A stretch of 64,000 nt of DNA, from the NCBI RefSeq assembly GCF_002163675.1, contig NZ_CP019334.1, forward strand, positions 2,709,501-2,773,500, read 5' to 3'. The DNA is from Polaribacter sp. SA4-12. GTDB lineage: Bacteria; Bacteroidota; Bacteroidia; Flavobacteriales; Flavobacteriaceae. Of this stretch, positions 29,449-38,096 are shown piece by piece. Position 1 is the first letter of the stretch; each line of letters begins with the position of its first letter. The position numbers and the translations under genes are program-made. The notes under the pieces were generated by a model. It made no database searches, was not told the origin of the DNA, and was given only the letters and a program-made list of their open reading frames with translations.

Positions 29449-29874
29449 TTATCTTTTTGTAAAAATTAAAACTTTTTCTCCTTCTGCATTAAAGAACGTT
29501 AATGTTTCTTTATCAACTGTATAAGTTTCTATTTTAGATATTGATTTACCAAATGTATTTGAAATTTTCATATCTGGGCACATCATTCTAGTTTCACCAA
29601 AATGCGAAAATTCTAAAGACTTTTTATCAATATTAAGTATTGAAGAGAAGTAATTATTACATCCATTGTTACCACTTATTTTTTCTCCTTCTATTTTTAT
29701 AAAAGGAGTTTTTCTATGGTTTGATAAAGTTTCTTTGGTAATATCTTTTATTTCAGAAACAGTCCAAGTACCTTGAACACTGTTTAAAAAATCAGATTTT
29801 GTTTTCTTATTTTCTGAATTTGAACCACATGAAATCATAAGAAATGTACATAAAAGTAAAAGTAATTTTTTCAC
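29449..29874 (-). CDS. META-domain lipoprotein (HslJ-like)
   Basis: A 141-residue lipoprotein if translation begins at the GTG at 29874 (VKKLLLLLCTFLMISCGS, lipobox Cys about residue 16). A longer frame to 29937 would place 21 residues before the signal peptide, so the GTG start is preferred. The META domain is shown by GTWTVSEI, ISGNNGCNNYFSS and the MMCPDM segment, the pattern of HslJ and related heat-shock or stress lipoproteins. The role is unclear. It starts four bases after the preceding gene. Confidence 0.8.
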   Translation of the reverse strand: MKKLLLLLCTFLMISCGSNSENKKTKSDFLNSVQGTWTVSEIKDITKETLSNHRKTPFIKIEGEKISGNNGCNNYFSSILNIDKKSLEFSHFGETRMMCPDMKISNTFGKSISKIETYTVDKETLTFFNAEGEKVLIFTKR

Positions 29875-29878
29875 TTTT

Positions 29879-30139
29879 TTAATTCCACAATTTATAGAAA
29901 TCCTCTTTAGAGATAACATCTCCATCACATTCATCAATAGTTAATGTTCCTTCACATAAACCACCAAATTCATCCTCTAGCTTGTTCTCGTTATATTTTG
30001 TCAGTTTTTCGTTTTTATAAACAGTAATTTGTTTTAAAACTTCATCTGCATCATTTGTTTCAAAATACCAAGTTGAGGTTCCCCAATCTGCATATTCATC
30101 ATCTCTATTTTCGTCCCAAAATTGTGAAAAGTATTTCAT
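29879..30139 (-). CDS. Small acidic hypothetical protein
   Basis: An 86-residue soluble acidic protein (starts MKYFSQFWDENRDDEYADWG, ends KEDFYKLWN). Its ATG overlaps the pheS stop by one base (TAATG), so it is probably translationally coupled to pheS. No family is recognised. Its role may be unrelated to translation despite the coupling. Confidence 0.72.
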   Translation of the reverse strand: MKYFSQFWDENRDDEYADWGTSTWYFETNDADEVLKQITVYKNEKLTKYNENKLEDEFGGLCEGTLTIDECDGDVISKEDFYKLWN

Positions 30140-31158
30140 TATATAACAGATTTAAATTGTTCTAAAAAGCGTTTGTCATTTTCGTAAAACATTCTTATAT
30201 CTGGTATTTGATATAACAACATTGCAATACGTTCTATTCCCATTCCAAAAGCGTAACCAGAGTATTTTGTTGGATCGATGTTTGCATTTTTCAATACATT
30301 AGGATCTACCATACCACAACCCATAATTTCTAACCAACCTGTACCTTTTGTAATTCTGTAATCAGTTTCAGTTTCTAATCCCCAGTAAATATCTACTTCT
30401 GCACTTGGCTCAGTAAACGGAAAATAAGAAGGTCTTAAACGAATTTTAGATTTTCCAAACATCTCTTTTGTAAAGTATAAAAGTGTTTGTTTTAAATCGG
30501 CAAAAGAAACATCAGTATCTATATATAATCCTTCTACTTGATGAAAAATACAATGTGCTCTTGCAGAAATATCCTCATTTCTAAAAACTCTTCCTGGAGA
30601 AATTGTTCTTATTGGAGGTTGATTTTCTTCCATGTAACGTACTTGTACAGAAGAAGTATGTGTTCTTAATAAAATATCTGGATCTTGTTCAATAAAGAAC
30701 GTGTCTTGCATATCTCTTGCAGGATGATATTCTGGTAAATTTAAGGCAGTAAAGTTATGCCAATCATCTTCAATCTCTGGACCTTCAGAAACTGTGAAAC
30801 CAATTCTATTGAAAACTTCAATAATTTGATTTTTAACCAATGAAATTGGATGACGAGAACCTAAGTTAATTGGTTCTGATGGACGCGTTAAATCTCCGTA
30901 AAAAGATTTCTGACTCGTAGAACTATCTAAAGTTGCATTTAGTTCAGTTACTTTTCCTTCAGCAGCATTTCTTAAACTATTTAAAGCTTGTCCTAAATCT
31001 TTTTTAAGTTGCGCATCTACGTTTCTAAATTCAGCAAAAAGTCCTTTTAATAAACCTTTGCTTCCTAGGTATTTAATTCTAAACGTTTCAACTTCTTCTT
31101 TTGTAGTTGCATTAAATGCTGTTACATCACCAATCAGTTCTCTTACTTTATCTAACAT
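30139..31158 (-). CDS. pheS: Phenylalanine--tRNA ligase alpha subunit
   Basis: It charges tRNA-Phe together with the beta subunit PheT, which is not in the window. The 339-residue protein uses the ATG at 31158; a TTG two codons upstream is less likely. Class II motifs are visible: GSRHPISLV (motif 1 region), FRNEDISARAHCIFHQVEGL (motif 2) and GMGIERIAMLLY (motif 3). The N-terminal coiled-coil that contacts tRNA covers about residues 1-90. It heads a series of four close genes. Confidence 0.96.
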   Translation of the reverse strand: MLDKVRELIGDVTAFNATTKEEVETFRIKYLGSKGLLKGLFAEFRNVDAQLKKDLGQALNSLRNAAEGKVTELNATLDSSTSQKSFYGDLTRPSEPINLGSRHPISLVKNQIIEVFNRIGFTVSEGPEIEDDWHNFTALNLPEYHPARDMQDTFFIEQDPDILLRTHTSSVQVRYMEENQPPIRTISPGRVFRNEDISARAHCIFHQVEGLYIDTDVSFADLKQTLLYFTKEMFGKSKIRLRPSYFPFTEPSAEVDIYWGLETETDYRITKGTGWLEIMGCGMVDPNVLKNANIDPTKYSGYAFGMGIERIAMLLYQIPDIRMFYENDKRFLEQFKSVI

Positions 31159-31178
31159 TTTCAAGGATAATTAAGGTG

Positions 31179-31186
31179 CAAATTTA
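31179..31186 (-). promoter_or_regulatory. Candidate -7 element for pheS
   Basis: The minus strand reads TAAATTTG, matching TAnnTTTG, about 20 bp before the pheS ATG. Confidence 0.4.
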
Positions 31187-31290
31187 ATCTTTTTTAAAGA
31201 GTTTTAGATTGTATTTGTTAATAAAACAACGACTACTTCTGAAATCGATTGAAATAAGGATATTCTGTTAATATTTTATGAAACTTTTAA

Positions 31291-31320
31291 TTTTGTGATA
31301 TTGAAAATTTATTATCTTTA
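31291..31320 (+). promoter_or_regulatory. Candidate promoter for gdhA
   Basis: TTTTGTG at 31291 and TATCTTTA at 31313 resemble the Bacteroidota -33 and -7 elements (the latter with one mismatch to TAnnTTTG) at suitable spacing, 35 bp before the gdhA ATG. Confidence 0.35.
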
Positions 31321-31354
31321 CGCCGTTAAATTTTTATTAATATCATAAAAAAAC

Positions 31355-32710
31355 ATGGATAAAAATATTAAATCTAGAATTGATGAATTCATGGACTTGG
31401 TTAAACTAAGAAATAGCCATGAGCCAGAATTTTTACAAGCTGTGCACGAAGTTGCAGAAACTGTAATTCCTTATATCTTAAAAAACGATATTTACTTCGG
31501 TAAAAACATTCTTTTAAGAATGGTAGAACCAGAAAGGCAAATATCTTTTAGAGTAGCTTGGGTTGATGATAAAAATGAAATTCAAGTAAATAGAGGATAT
31601 AGAATTCAGATGAATTCTGCTATTGGACCGTATAAAGGTGGTTTGCGTTTTCACCCAACTGTAAACGCTAGTATTTTAAAGTTTTTAGCATTTGAACAAG
31701 TGTTTAAAAACTCTTTAACAACTTTGCCAATGGGTGGAGGAAAAGGTGGTTCTGACTTTGATCCTAAAGGAAAATCAGACAATGAAATTATGCGTTTCTG
31801 TCATGCATTTATGAGTGAATTATTTAGACATATTGGCCATAATACGGATGTTCCTGCTGGAGATATTGGTGTTGGAGCAAGAGAAATAGGTTTCATGTTT
31901 GGTATGTATAAAAAGTTGAAAACTACATTTACAGGTGTTTTAACTGGTAAAGGAGCTTCTTGGGGAGGTTCTTTAATTAGACCAGAAGCAACAGGTTATG
32001 GTAACGTATACTTTGCTCAAAATATGTTAAAAAGAAACAACGATTCTTTTGAAGGAAAAAAAGTAGTGATTTCTGGATCTGGAAACGTAGCACAATATGC
32101 TGCTGAGAAAGCAATAGAATTAGGAGCAACAATTTTAACATTGTCAGATTCTAGTGGTTATATTCTAGATGAAGAAGGAATTAATACAGAAAAACTAAAA
32201 CACGTTATGTTTATTAAAAACGAAAAACGTGGAAGAATTGGTGAATATGTAGAAAAATATCCGAACGCAAAATTTGTTGCAGGAGCAAGACCTTGGTCTG
32301 TTGCTTGTGATATTGCTTTACCATGTGCAACTCAAAATGAGTTAAATGGAGAGGAAGCAATAGAATTAGTTAAAAATGGATGTATGTGTGTTTCTGAAGG
32401 AGCAAATATGCCTTCTACACCAGAAGCAATTCAAGAATTCCAAAAAGCAAAAATCTTATTTGCTCCAGGAAAAGCATCAAATGCTGGTGGTGTTGCAACT
32501 TCTGGTTTAGAAATGAGTCAGAATTCTTTACGTTTAAGTTGGTCTCGTAAAGAGGTTGATGAAAAACTAAAAGATATTATGGAAGACATTCATGATTCTT
32601 GTGTAGAATATGGAACAAGAGAAGATGGTTCTGTAGATTATATTTCAGGTGCAAATATTGCTGGTTTTGTTAAAGTAGCAGATGCAATGTTAGCTCAAGG
32701 AGTTGTTTAG
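31355..32710 (+). CDS. gdhA: NADP-specific glutamate dehydrogenase
   Basis: It interconverts 2-oxoglutarate plus ammonium and glutamate, usually in the assimilatory direction for the NADP form. The 451-residue length fits the hexameric 50-kDa class. Visible signatures are GPYKGGLRFHP, LPMGGGKGGSDFDPKGKSD with the catalytic lysine, PAGDIGVGAREIG, the dinucleotide fold VVISGSGNVAQYAAEKA, and KASNAGGVATSGLEMSQN. The NADP preference is inferred from overall similarity to the assimilatory type. It is monocistronic with a terminator behind it. Confidence 0.95.
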   Translation: MDKNIKSRIDEFMDLVKLRNSHEPEFLQAVHEVAETVIPYILKNDIYFGKNILLRMVEPERQISFRVAWVDDKNEIQVNRGYRIQMNSAIGPYKGGLRFHPTVNASILKFLAFEQVFKNSLTTLPMGGGKGGSDFDPKGKSDNEIMRFCHAFMSELFRHIGHNTDVPAGDIGVGAREIGFMFGMYKKLKTTFTGVLTGKGASWGGSLIRPEATGYGNVYFAQNMLKRNNDSFEGKKVVISGSGNVAQYAAEKAIELGATILTLSDSSGYILDEEGINTEKLKHVMFIKNEKRGRIGEYVEKYPNAKFVAGARPWSVACDIALPCATQNELNGEEAIELVKNGCMCVSEGANMPSTPEAIQEFQKAKILFAPGKASNAGGVATSGLEMSQNSLRLSWSRKEVDEKLKDIMEDIHDSCVEYGTREDGSVDYISGANIAGFVKVADAMLAQGVV

Positions 32711-32735
32711 AAAAATATTTATTAAATTTAAATAA

Positions 32736-32771
32736 TGAAACGCATCAATTTATTTGGTGCGTTTTTTTTGT
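32736..32771 (+). terminator. Terminator after gdhA
   Basis: aacgcatcaa and ttggtgcgtt pair (one G-T) around a tttat loop and are followed by a run of eight T. Confidence 0.8.
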
Positions 32772-32860
32772 CCAATTGATAAAAAAAGTTGTTAGTTATT
32801 GGTTTTTAGTAATTAGTCTTTGCGTTCTTTGTGTTTAAATATTCATATTAATTTTTATTG

Positions 32861-33487
32861 ATGCTCTTTTTTTCTCTTTTTTTCTTCGGATTTCTTTTCT
32901 CTTTTGTGGGTTCTATTACCCCAAGTATGTTAAACATGACTGCTTTAAAAATTAGTTTAGAGAAAGGTAGAGATGCAGCTAATAAGTATGCTTTAGGGGT
33001 TTCTGTTGTTGTAATTCCACAAGTTTATATTGCTGTTATTTTAACCAAATACATTGCAGAAAATCCTAAAATATTAGAAACGCTAGAAAAAGCAGGAATT
33101 ATTATTTTTATCCTGTTGTCTTATTATTTTTACAAAGAATCTAAAAAAAGTAAAATAAAGGTTGAAGGAGTAAATACTAAAAACGAAAATCCTTTTTTAA
33201 CCGGAATTACATTGTCTACTTTAAACATGTTTGCAATTCCTTTTTTTATTGGAACAGTAATAACTTTAGATATTTTTAAATTATTTAGTTTCGATCTAAT
33301 TCCAGTGCTATTTTTTACTTTGGGTTCTATAATTGGTACTTTTTATATCCTTTTTTTATATGGAAAATTTGCAAAAACCATTCAGAGTAAAACAGGAAAG
33401 TTAACAAAAGACATCAACATAATTCTAAGTATTTTAACTGCTTTAGTTGCTCTTATTTCGATTGTAAAACTGTTTTTTAATTCCTGA
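32861..33487 (+). CDS. LysE-type translocator, first of a tandem pair
   Basis: A 208-residue membrane protein with about six hydrophobic helices, starting at the ATG at 32861. The first helix ends in the segment GSITPSMLNMTALKISLEKG, the place where LysE/RhtB exporters carry their GP-type motif, and STLNMFAIPF recurs in the second half. The cargo is unknown; LysE relatives export amino acids. The next gene is a close paralog, so the pair arose by tandem duplication. Confidence 0.75.
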   Translation: MLFFSLFFFGFLFSFVGSITPSMLNMTALKISLEKGRDAANKYALGVSVVVIPQVYIAVILTKYIAENPKILETLEKAGIIIFILLSYYFYKESKKSKIKVEGVNTKNENPFLTGITLSTLNMFAIPFFIGTVITLDIFKLFSFDLIPVLFFTLGSIIGTFYILFLYGKFAKTIQSKTGKLTKDINIILSILTALVALISIVKLFFNS

Positions 33488-33538
33488 AAGTAATTTTTGA
33501 TACAAAAATTCGACAGATTTAGTATCAAACAAAATAAT

Positions 33539-34144
33539 ATGATCTCCCTTCTTTTCTTTGGATTTATTTTTTCCTTTTTAGGTTTTACGCTACCAAGTGT
33601 ATTAAATATGACTGCTCTAAAAATTAGTTTAGATGGCAGCAAAAGAGAGTTTAGTAAATTTATTTTAGGTGTTTCGTTAGTTGTTTTTATACAAGCTTAT
33701 ATTTCCATTTATATCATACAATATCTTTCTGATAATCCAGCTTTTATAGATCTGTTAGAAAAAGTAGGAATTGTAGTGTTGCTTTTCTTATCCGTTTATT
33801 TTTACAAGCAGAATAAGAAAGAGAAAAAACAAATTGAAATCCGTATAAAGAACTCTTTTTTTATGGGTATTTTTTTATCAACATTAAACATGTTTGCAAT
33901 TCCTTTTTTGTCCGGTGCAGCAGCATTTTTAATGACTTTTAATCTTTTTAGTTTCGATATTGTTTCTACATTATTATTTGTTATAGGATCTGTAATTGGC
34001 ACGTATTTTATCCTATATTTATATGGAAGATTTGCAAATTTCATTCAACAAAAAACGGGAAATTTAACAAATCACATCAATTTAATATTAAGTTTTATTA
34101 CAACTAGTTTTGCTGCGTTTACATTCATTAAATTTGTAATATAA
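33539..34144 (+). CDS. LysE-type translocator, second of a tandem pair
   Basis: A 201-residue paralog of the preceding gene, sharing LNMTALKISL, STLNMFAIPF, SFDI/L, GS(V/I)IGT(Y/F) and LYG(R/K)FA segments along the whole length. The ATG at 33539 is preferred over an in-frame TTG at 33497 because it matches the paralog start. The gap to the first copy is about 50 bp, so the two are probably cotranscribed; a heteromeric carrier is possible but not shown. Confidence 0.75.
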   Translation: MISLLFFGFIFSFLGFTLPSVLNMTALKISLDGSKREFSKFILGVSLVVFIQAYISIYIIQYLSDNPAFIDLLEKVGIVVLLFLSVYFYKQNKKEKKQIEIRIKNSFFMGIFLSTLNMFAIPFLSGAAAFLMTFNLFSFDIVSTLLFVIGSVIGTYFILYLYGRFANFIQQKTGNLTNHINLILSFITTSFAAFTFIKFVI

Positions 34145-34216
34145 TTTACGAATTACTTTTTTAAAAAATAATTAAGATCTTACATACTTTTTGTGAGGTT
34201 TTTTTGTTTGTAACAG

Positions 34217-34232
34217 TTACGGTTAACCGTAA
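34217..34232. promoter_or_regulatory. Perfect 16-bp palindrome upstream of 34282
   Basis: TTACGGTTAACCGTAA is its own reverse complement and lies 50 bp before the next start codon, so it may be a repressor or activator operator. Its core GGTTAACC is shared with the palindrome before the alginate lyase gene at 41920. Confidence 0.5.
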
Positions 34233-34281
34233 TGATTTACGTAGTATTTTGTTAACTTACAGGTTGTAAATAAAATTAAAA

Positions 34282-34824
34282 ATGAAAAAAGTAATGTTAC
34301 TGTGTTTATTATATACAGGCTTCTTAAATGCTCAACTTTTAGATTTAAAAGACAAGGATATTGTTTTTAAAACAGTAAATAAATCTCAAATATTTAAAGT
34401 AAATAATTTTAAGTTTATTGTTACTTGGGATAAAAAACTGAGTTATTCTTCAAATTTTGAAAGTCATTATGGAGGTATCGAAGAGCTACAAATTTATAAG
34501 GATGGACAATGTATGAATAGTTTTAAAAATATGGAAGACCCAACTGCGTTAGATAGAATTGTATTTCGTTTTTATGATTATAATTTAGATGGCTATATAG
34601 ATTTTACTGTTCCAATAGATTCAGGAAAAAATACTTGGGAAAAATACTATTTGTATAACCCTACTAAAAACAAATATGAGCATATTGAAACTTGGGATTA
34701 TCTAAGAATTCAGAAAATAGATAAAACCAATAAACGTATTCTTACACAACCTGATGGGAATGGCGATAATAGAGAATTATTTAAAATTGAAGGGAATAAA
34801 TTAATTGAGATAGAGAGAAGATGA
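34282..34824 (+). CDS. Exported hypothetical protein with one EF-hand-like calcium loop
   Basis: A 180-residue protein with a short signal peptide (MKKVMLLCLLYTGFLNAQ). Near the middle is YDYNLDGYIDF, a calcium-binding-like DxNxDGxxDF loop seen in exported repeat-type and XAC2610-like proteins. The rest is beta-rich with no recognised family. It overlaps the next gene by four bases (ATGA), so they form an operon. Confidence 0.7.
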   Translation: MKKVMLLCLLYTGFLNAQLLDLKDKDIVFKTVNKSQIFKVNNFKFIVTWDKKLSYSSNFESHYGGIEELQIYKDGQCMNSFKNMEDPTALDRIVFRFYDYNLDGYIDFTVPIDSGKNTWEKYYLYNPTKNKYEHIETWDYLRIQKIDKTNKRILTQPDGNGDNRELFKIEGNKLIEIERR

Positions 34825-35879
34825 AAAGAATTTTAATATTGATAAGTTTAAGTTTAATTTGCTGCAAAAACACATCTGACCCTTTTGAAAACATTGCTTT
34901 TGGAAAAATATCAAAAAATGATTTCTTAAAAGAAATGATTAAAAATAAAACGTTTAAAATTTTTAAAGAATATAAAAATAGACCAAATGAGATAAGTAGT
35001 ATTGGTTATGTTTTTAAACATAAAAAAAATGAACAAGAAATGGGGGTTTATTTAAACGAAGAGCGTTACACTAGTAATTATAGTTTTGGAAGTTTAAGAA
35101 GAATAGAATTTAAAATAGGAAAAGACACAATTGAGCAAGGTCAAATTTATAGAAATAATGGGGAAATTTCTAAAGAAAAAGTTGATAATTTGTTCGATAG
35201 TTTTCTTGAGATAAATGGCAAACCAGATTCTCTATTGATTATAAACGAATATACATCAGAAGATTTTTTTTCAGTAGCAGATAAAATTGATGAAAGATAT
35301 ATTTCTGGTAAAAAAGCTATTTGGTTAAAAAATAATTATAAAATAATTTTTGAAATTCCAACCTTAAGAAAAGCAAAAAGAATAATTTATCAAAAACCAA
35401 AGGAGAGAGATGTGAAAATAGTATACGAAATGAAAAACTATAAAGAATATTGGATTAGTTTTCAAGACTCTATTACATTCTCTTCAAAACCTAAAGATCT
35501 GGTTTGGGTTTCTACAAAAGATTGTATGTGGTCAAATGTATATGATAAATACAATGATACTAAACTTGAAATTGAGTTTTATCAAATTTCAAGACGAGAT
35601 CTCAGTGAACAAAAAATAAAAGCTATAAGATTCGATTTAATAATTGAAGATTCTTTTAAAGAAGAGTTGTATAAACATGAAAACCTTACGATTGAATTAA
35701 AAAGTGGATTAGGACATTCAGGTGATCTTTATTTAAATAAAATATTCTCAGTTAAATTCAACAGTAAAAAAGACTCAAAGCTTGTCAGGTTAAAAAACTA
35801 TAGTAAAAACAATAAGGTCAATATTATTTGTAAAGTTAAATTAATTCTATTTGAAAACGGCTCAATTATAAAAGATTAG
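34821..35879 (+). CDS. Hypothetical lipoprotein
   Basis: A 352-residue protein whose N-terminus MKRILILISLSLICCKNTSD carries a lipobox Cys (LICC, about residues 14-15). The rest is rich in lysine, isoleucine and beta-strand patterns, with no recognised motif. It overlaps the preceding exported protein gene by four bases and precedes the HEPN-like gene by 17 bp. The function is unknown. Confidence 0.72.
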   Translation: MKRILILISLSLICCKNTSDPFENIAFGKISKNDFLKEMIKNKTFKIFKEYKNRPNEISSIGYVFKHKKNEQEMGVYLNEERYTSNYSFGSLRRIEFKIGKDTIEQGQIYRNNGEISKEKVDNLFDSFLEINGKPDSLLIINEYTSEDFFSVADKIDERYISGKKAIWLKNNYKIIFEIPTLRKAKRIIYQKPKERDVKIVYEMKNYKEYWISFQDSITFSSKPKDLVWVSTKDCMWSNVYDKYNDTKLEIEFYQISRRDLSEQKIKAIRFDLIIEDSFKEELYKHENLTIELKSGLGHSGDLYLNKIFSVKFNSKKDSKLVRLKNYSKNNKVNIICKVKLILFENGSIIKD

Positions 35880-35896
35880 ATTACGATTAATCAAAA

Positions 35897-36601
35897 ATGA
35901 AAAAAGTGGAAGAGAAAAAAATGAAAATAGCAGGAAATTTAACTATTGATGAATGGAATGAGTTAAAAGAAAAATTAAAACCCGAAAATGATGAATTATG
36001 GGGGTTAGGAGCACACTTTTTTGAAGAACGAATAAAAACAAGATACTTAACACCAATACACGCAATACAAAATTTAAACCTAAACGAAGGTGAAGGTTTT
36101 GCAATGGTAAATCTACAATGTTCTTTAATAGAAACTTTTGAGTGTTTTATTAATGGGTGGATGTTTGATAAGAATAAATGGTGGAAAGAAACAGGTTGTA
36201 AAGAAAAGATACTTGTTGTGAAAGATCAAGAGGGAGAAAATATAAAAAATGGCTATATTTTTGAGCAATTTTTTAAAGACTTTAGTGATTCTTTTGATAA
36301 TATTAATGGTGGTGATTTTTATTCAAAGGTTCGTTGTGGTTTACTACACGAAACTCAAACAAAAGGTAATTGGATTATAAGAGTTGCTAAGGAGAATAAT
36401 GATAAGTGTTATGAATATGATGATGGTAATAACATAATCTATAGAAATAATTTTCAAGAAAAATTAGAAGAACTACTTGAAGAGTATAGTAAAGCCATTG
36501 CTGATGGAAAAAAGTTTGAAGAAATAGGAATATCAATAGAAGATTTAAGAAAAAATTTCAGAACAAAAATGAATCACATTTGTAAACAATCAGAATTATG
36601 A
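35897..36601 (+). CDS. HEPN-like protein (RxxxxH motif)
   Basis: A 234-residue soluble helical protein. The segment FYSKVRCGLLHETQT holds R-C-G-L-L-H, which fits the R-x4-6-H catalytic motif of HEPN ribonuclease/toxin-like folds. The upstream GEGFAMVNLQCSLIETFECFINGW helix is typical of this group from memory. A second ATG at 35921 is a possible start. Its stop overlaps the next ATG (ATGA). HEPN proteins are frequent in toxin-antitoxin and defence loci, but many have other roles; activity is not shown here. Confidence 0.6.
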   Translation: MKKVEEKKMKIAGNLTIDEWNELKEKLKPENDELWGLGAHFFEERIKTRYLTPIHAIQNLNLNEGEGFAMVNLQCSLIETFECFINGWMFDKNKWWKETGCKEKILVVKDQEGENIKNGYIFEQFFKDFSDSFDNINGGDFYSKVRCGLLHETQTKGNWIIRVAKENNDKCYEYDDGNNIIYRNNFQEKLEELLEEYSKAIADGKKFEEIGISIEDLRKNFRTKMNHICKQSEL

Positions 36602-37155
36602 AAATAGCAATATTAGGTTGGGGTTCGTTATATTGGCAACCCAAAGAATTAGCGTTTGATAAAGAGTTTGATTGGGAAAATGATGGGCCAATTTTACCTA
36701 TAGAATTTGCTAGAATTTCTACAGATGGTAGATTAACATTAGTTATTACTTCTGATGGAACTGAAGTAAAAACGTTATACGCTTTATCAACATACAAAAC
36801 TGTAAATGAAGCTATTTTAAACCTTGCGATAAGAGAAGGTTCAGGTAGAAAAAGTATTGGGTATTATGATAAAACGTCAGGCGATTTTATGCCAGAAAAA
36901 TTTCAATTCAAAACAAAAATTAGAGAATGGATTCATAAAACTGATTTCGATGCCGTTATTTGGACTAATTTAGGTGAAAAATGGTTGGTAGAAAATCTAT
37001 TGATTTCATCAAATGAAAGATGTGATTATTTGAGGAATTTAAAAGGAAATAAGAGCGCTTTAGCAGAAGAATACATTAGAAAAACACCTGTTCAGATTGA
37101 AACAAAATATAGAAAACTAATTGAAAAAGAATTAAACTGGACACCAATTATATGA
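36598..37155 (+). CDS. Gamma-glutamylcyclotransferase-like protein
   Basis: A 185-residue protein beginning MKIAILGWGSLYWQPKEL; the GSL loop near the N-terminus is the substrate-binding loop of GGCT/AIG2-like folds. PILPIEFARISTDGRLTLVI follows, the usual second segment of this bacterial subgroup. The catalytic glutamate is not assigned with confidence. It overlaps the HEPN-like gene before it and the hydrolase gene after it, each by four bases, so the three are translated from one message. Confidence 0.68.
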   Translation: MKIAILGWGSLYWQPKELAFDKEFDWENDGPILPIEFARISTDGRLTLVITSDGTEVKTLYALSTYKTVNEAILNLAIREGSGRKSIGYYDKTSGDFMPEKFQFKTKIREWIHKTDFDAVIWTNLGEKWLVENLLISSNERCDYLRNLKGNKSALAEEYIRKTPVQIETKYRKLIEKELNWTPII

Positions 37156-37991
37156 AAATCACTAAAAATAACATCCTTCAAGGAAAACATAACAAACCAA
37201 TTGTAACAGATGTTTTTTACAAAGAAGATCATCAACCAAAAAAAGTGGTGATTTTTTGTCATGGTTATAAAGGTTTTAAAGATTGGGGAGCTTGGAATTT
37301 AATGGCAGCGTCTTTTGCCAATGCAGGTTTTTTCTTTATTAAATTTAATTTTTCTCATAATGGAGGTACAGTTGAACAACCAATAGATTTCCCAGATTTA
37401 GAGGCTTTTGGTAATAATAATTACTCTAAAGAACTAGATGATTTAGGTAGTATTATCGATTGGGTTTCTACAAATTCTGATTTTAAAGAGAAAGTAAATC
37501 TAGATGATATTTCAATTATTGGTCATAGTAGAGGTGGAGGAATTGTACTTTTAAAAACGAATGAAGATACTCGAGTTAAAAAAGTAATTACACTTGCTGG
37601 AGTTTGCGATTTTGAAAAAAGAACAGCAACTGTTGGCGATTTAGATCAATGGAAAACTGAAGGTGTAAAATATGTTTTAAATGGAAGAACAAAGCAAAAT
37701 ATGCCTCATTTCTACCAGTTTTACGAAGACTTTATTCAGAATAAAGAACGTTTAGATGTTCAAAAAGCAACAAAAAATTTAAAGATTCCACATTTAATAA
37801 TTCATGGAGATAATGATACTTCTGTATTGATTAATGAAGCAGAAAGTTTAAAAAAGTGGCATCCAAAAAGTGAATTTAAAATTATAGAAAAAGCAAATCA
37901 TGTTTTTAATGTTTCTCATCCTTGGAAACAAGGAAACCTATCAAAAGAATTAGAAGAGACAACAAATTTTTGTATTAACTTTTTAAAATAA
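37152..37991 (+). CDS. Alpha/beta hydrolase
   Basis: A 279-residue alpha/beta hydrolase of the dienelactone-hydrolase-like type. It shows the oxyanion region KKVVIFCHGYKGFKDWGAW, the nucleophile elbow GHSRGGGI (Ser in GHSRG, about residue 126), a late Asp in IHGDNDTSV and His in KANHVFNVSHPW. The substrate is unknown. Its start overlaps the preceding gene by four bases. Confidence 0.88.
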   Translation: MKITKNNILQGKHNKPIVTDVFYKEDHQPKKVVIFCHGYKGFKDWGAWNLMAASFANAGFFFIKFNFSHNGGTVEQPIDFPDLEAFGNNNYSKELDDLGSIIDWVSTNSDFKEKVNLDDISIIGHSRGGGIVLLKTNEDTRVKKVITLAGVCDFEKRTATVGDLDQWKTEGVKYVLNGRTKQNMPHFYQFYEDFIQNKERLDVQKATKNLKIPHLIIHGDNDTSVLINEAESLKKWHPKSEFKIIEKANHVFNVSHPWKQGNLSKELEETTNFCINFLK

Positions 37992-37994
37992 AAT

Positions 37995-38069
37995 TGTCAT
38001 TACGAATGAGGAACGAATGAAGTAATCTGTCTATTTAAAATGAGATTGCTTCTTAAAATCGCAATGACA
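37995..38069. repeat. Dispersed intergenic inverted repeat
   Basis: tgtcattacga at the left and tcgcaatgaca at the right frame gaagtaatctg...gagattgcttc, giving a folded repeat of about 75 bp. It overlaps the in-frame upstream extension of dinB and supports a later dinB start. Confidence 0.7.
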
Positions 38070-38096
38070 AACAACATCTTTTCGTACTTTCGAAAC

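Noticed and set aside
38040..38096. Upstream extension of dinB
   Set aside because: It lies in a dispersed intergenic repeat and has no DinB similarity; the ATG at 38097 gives the normal N-terminus.
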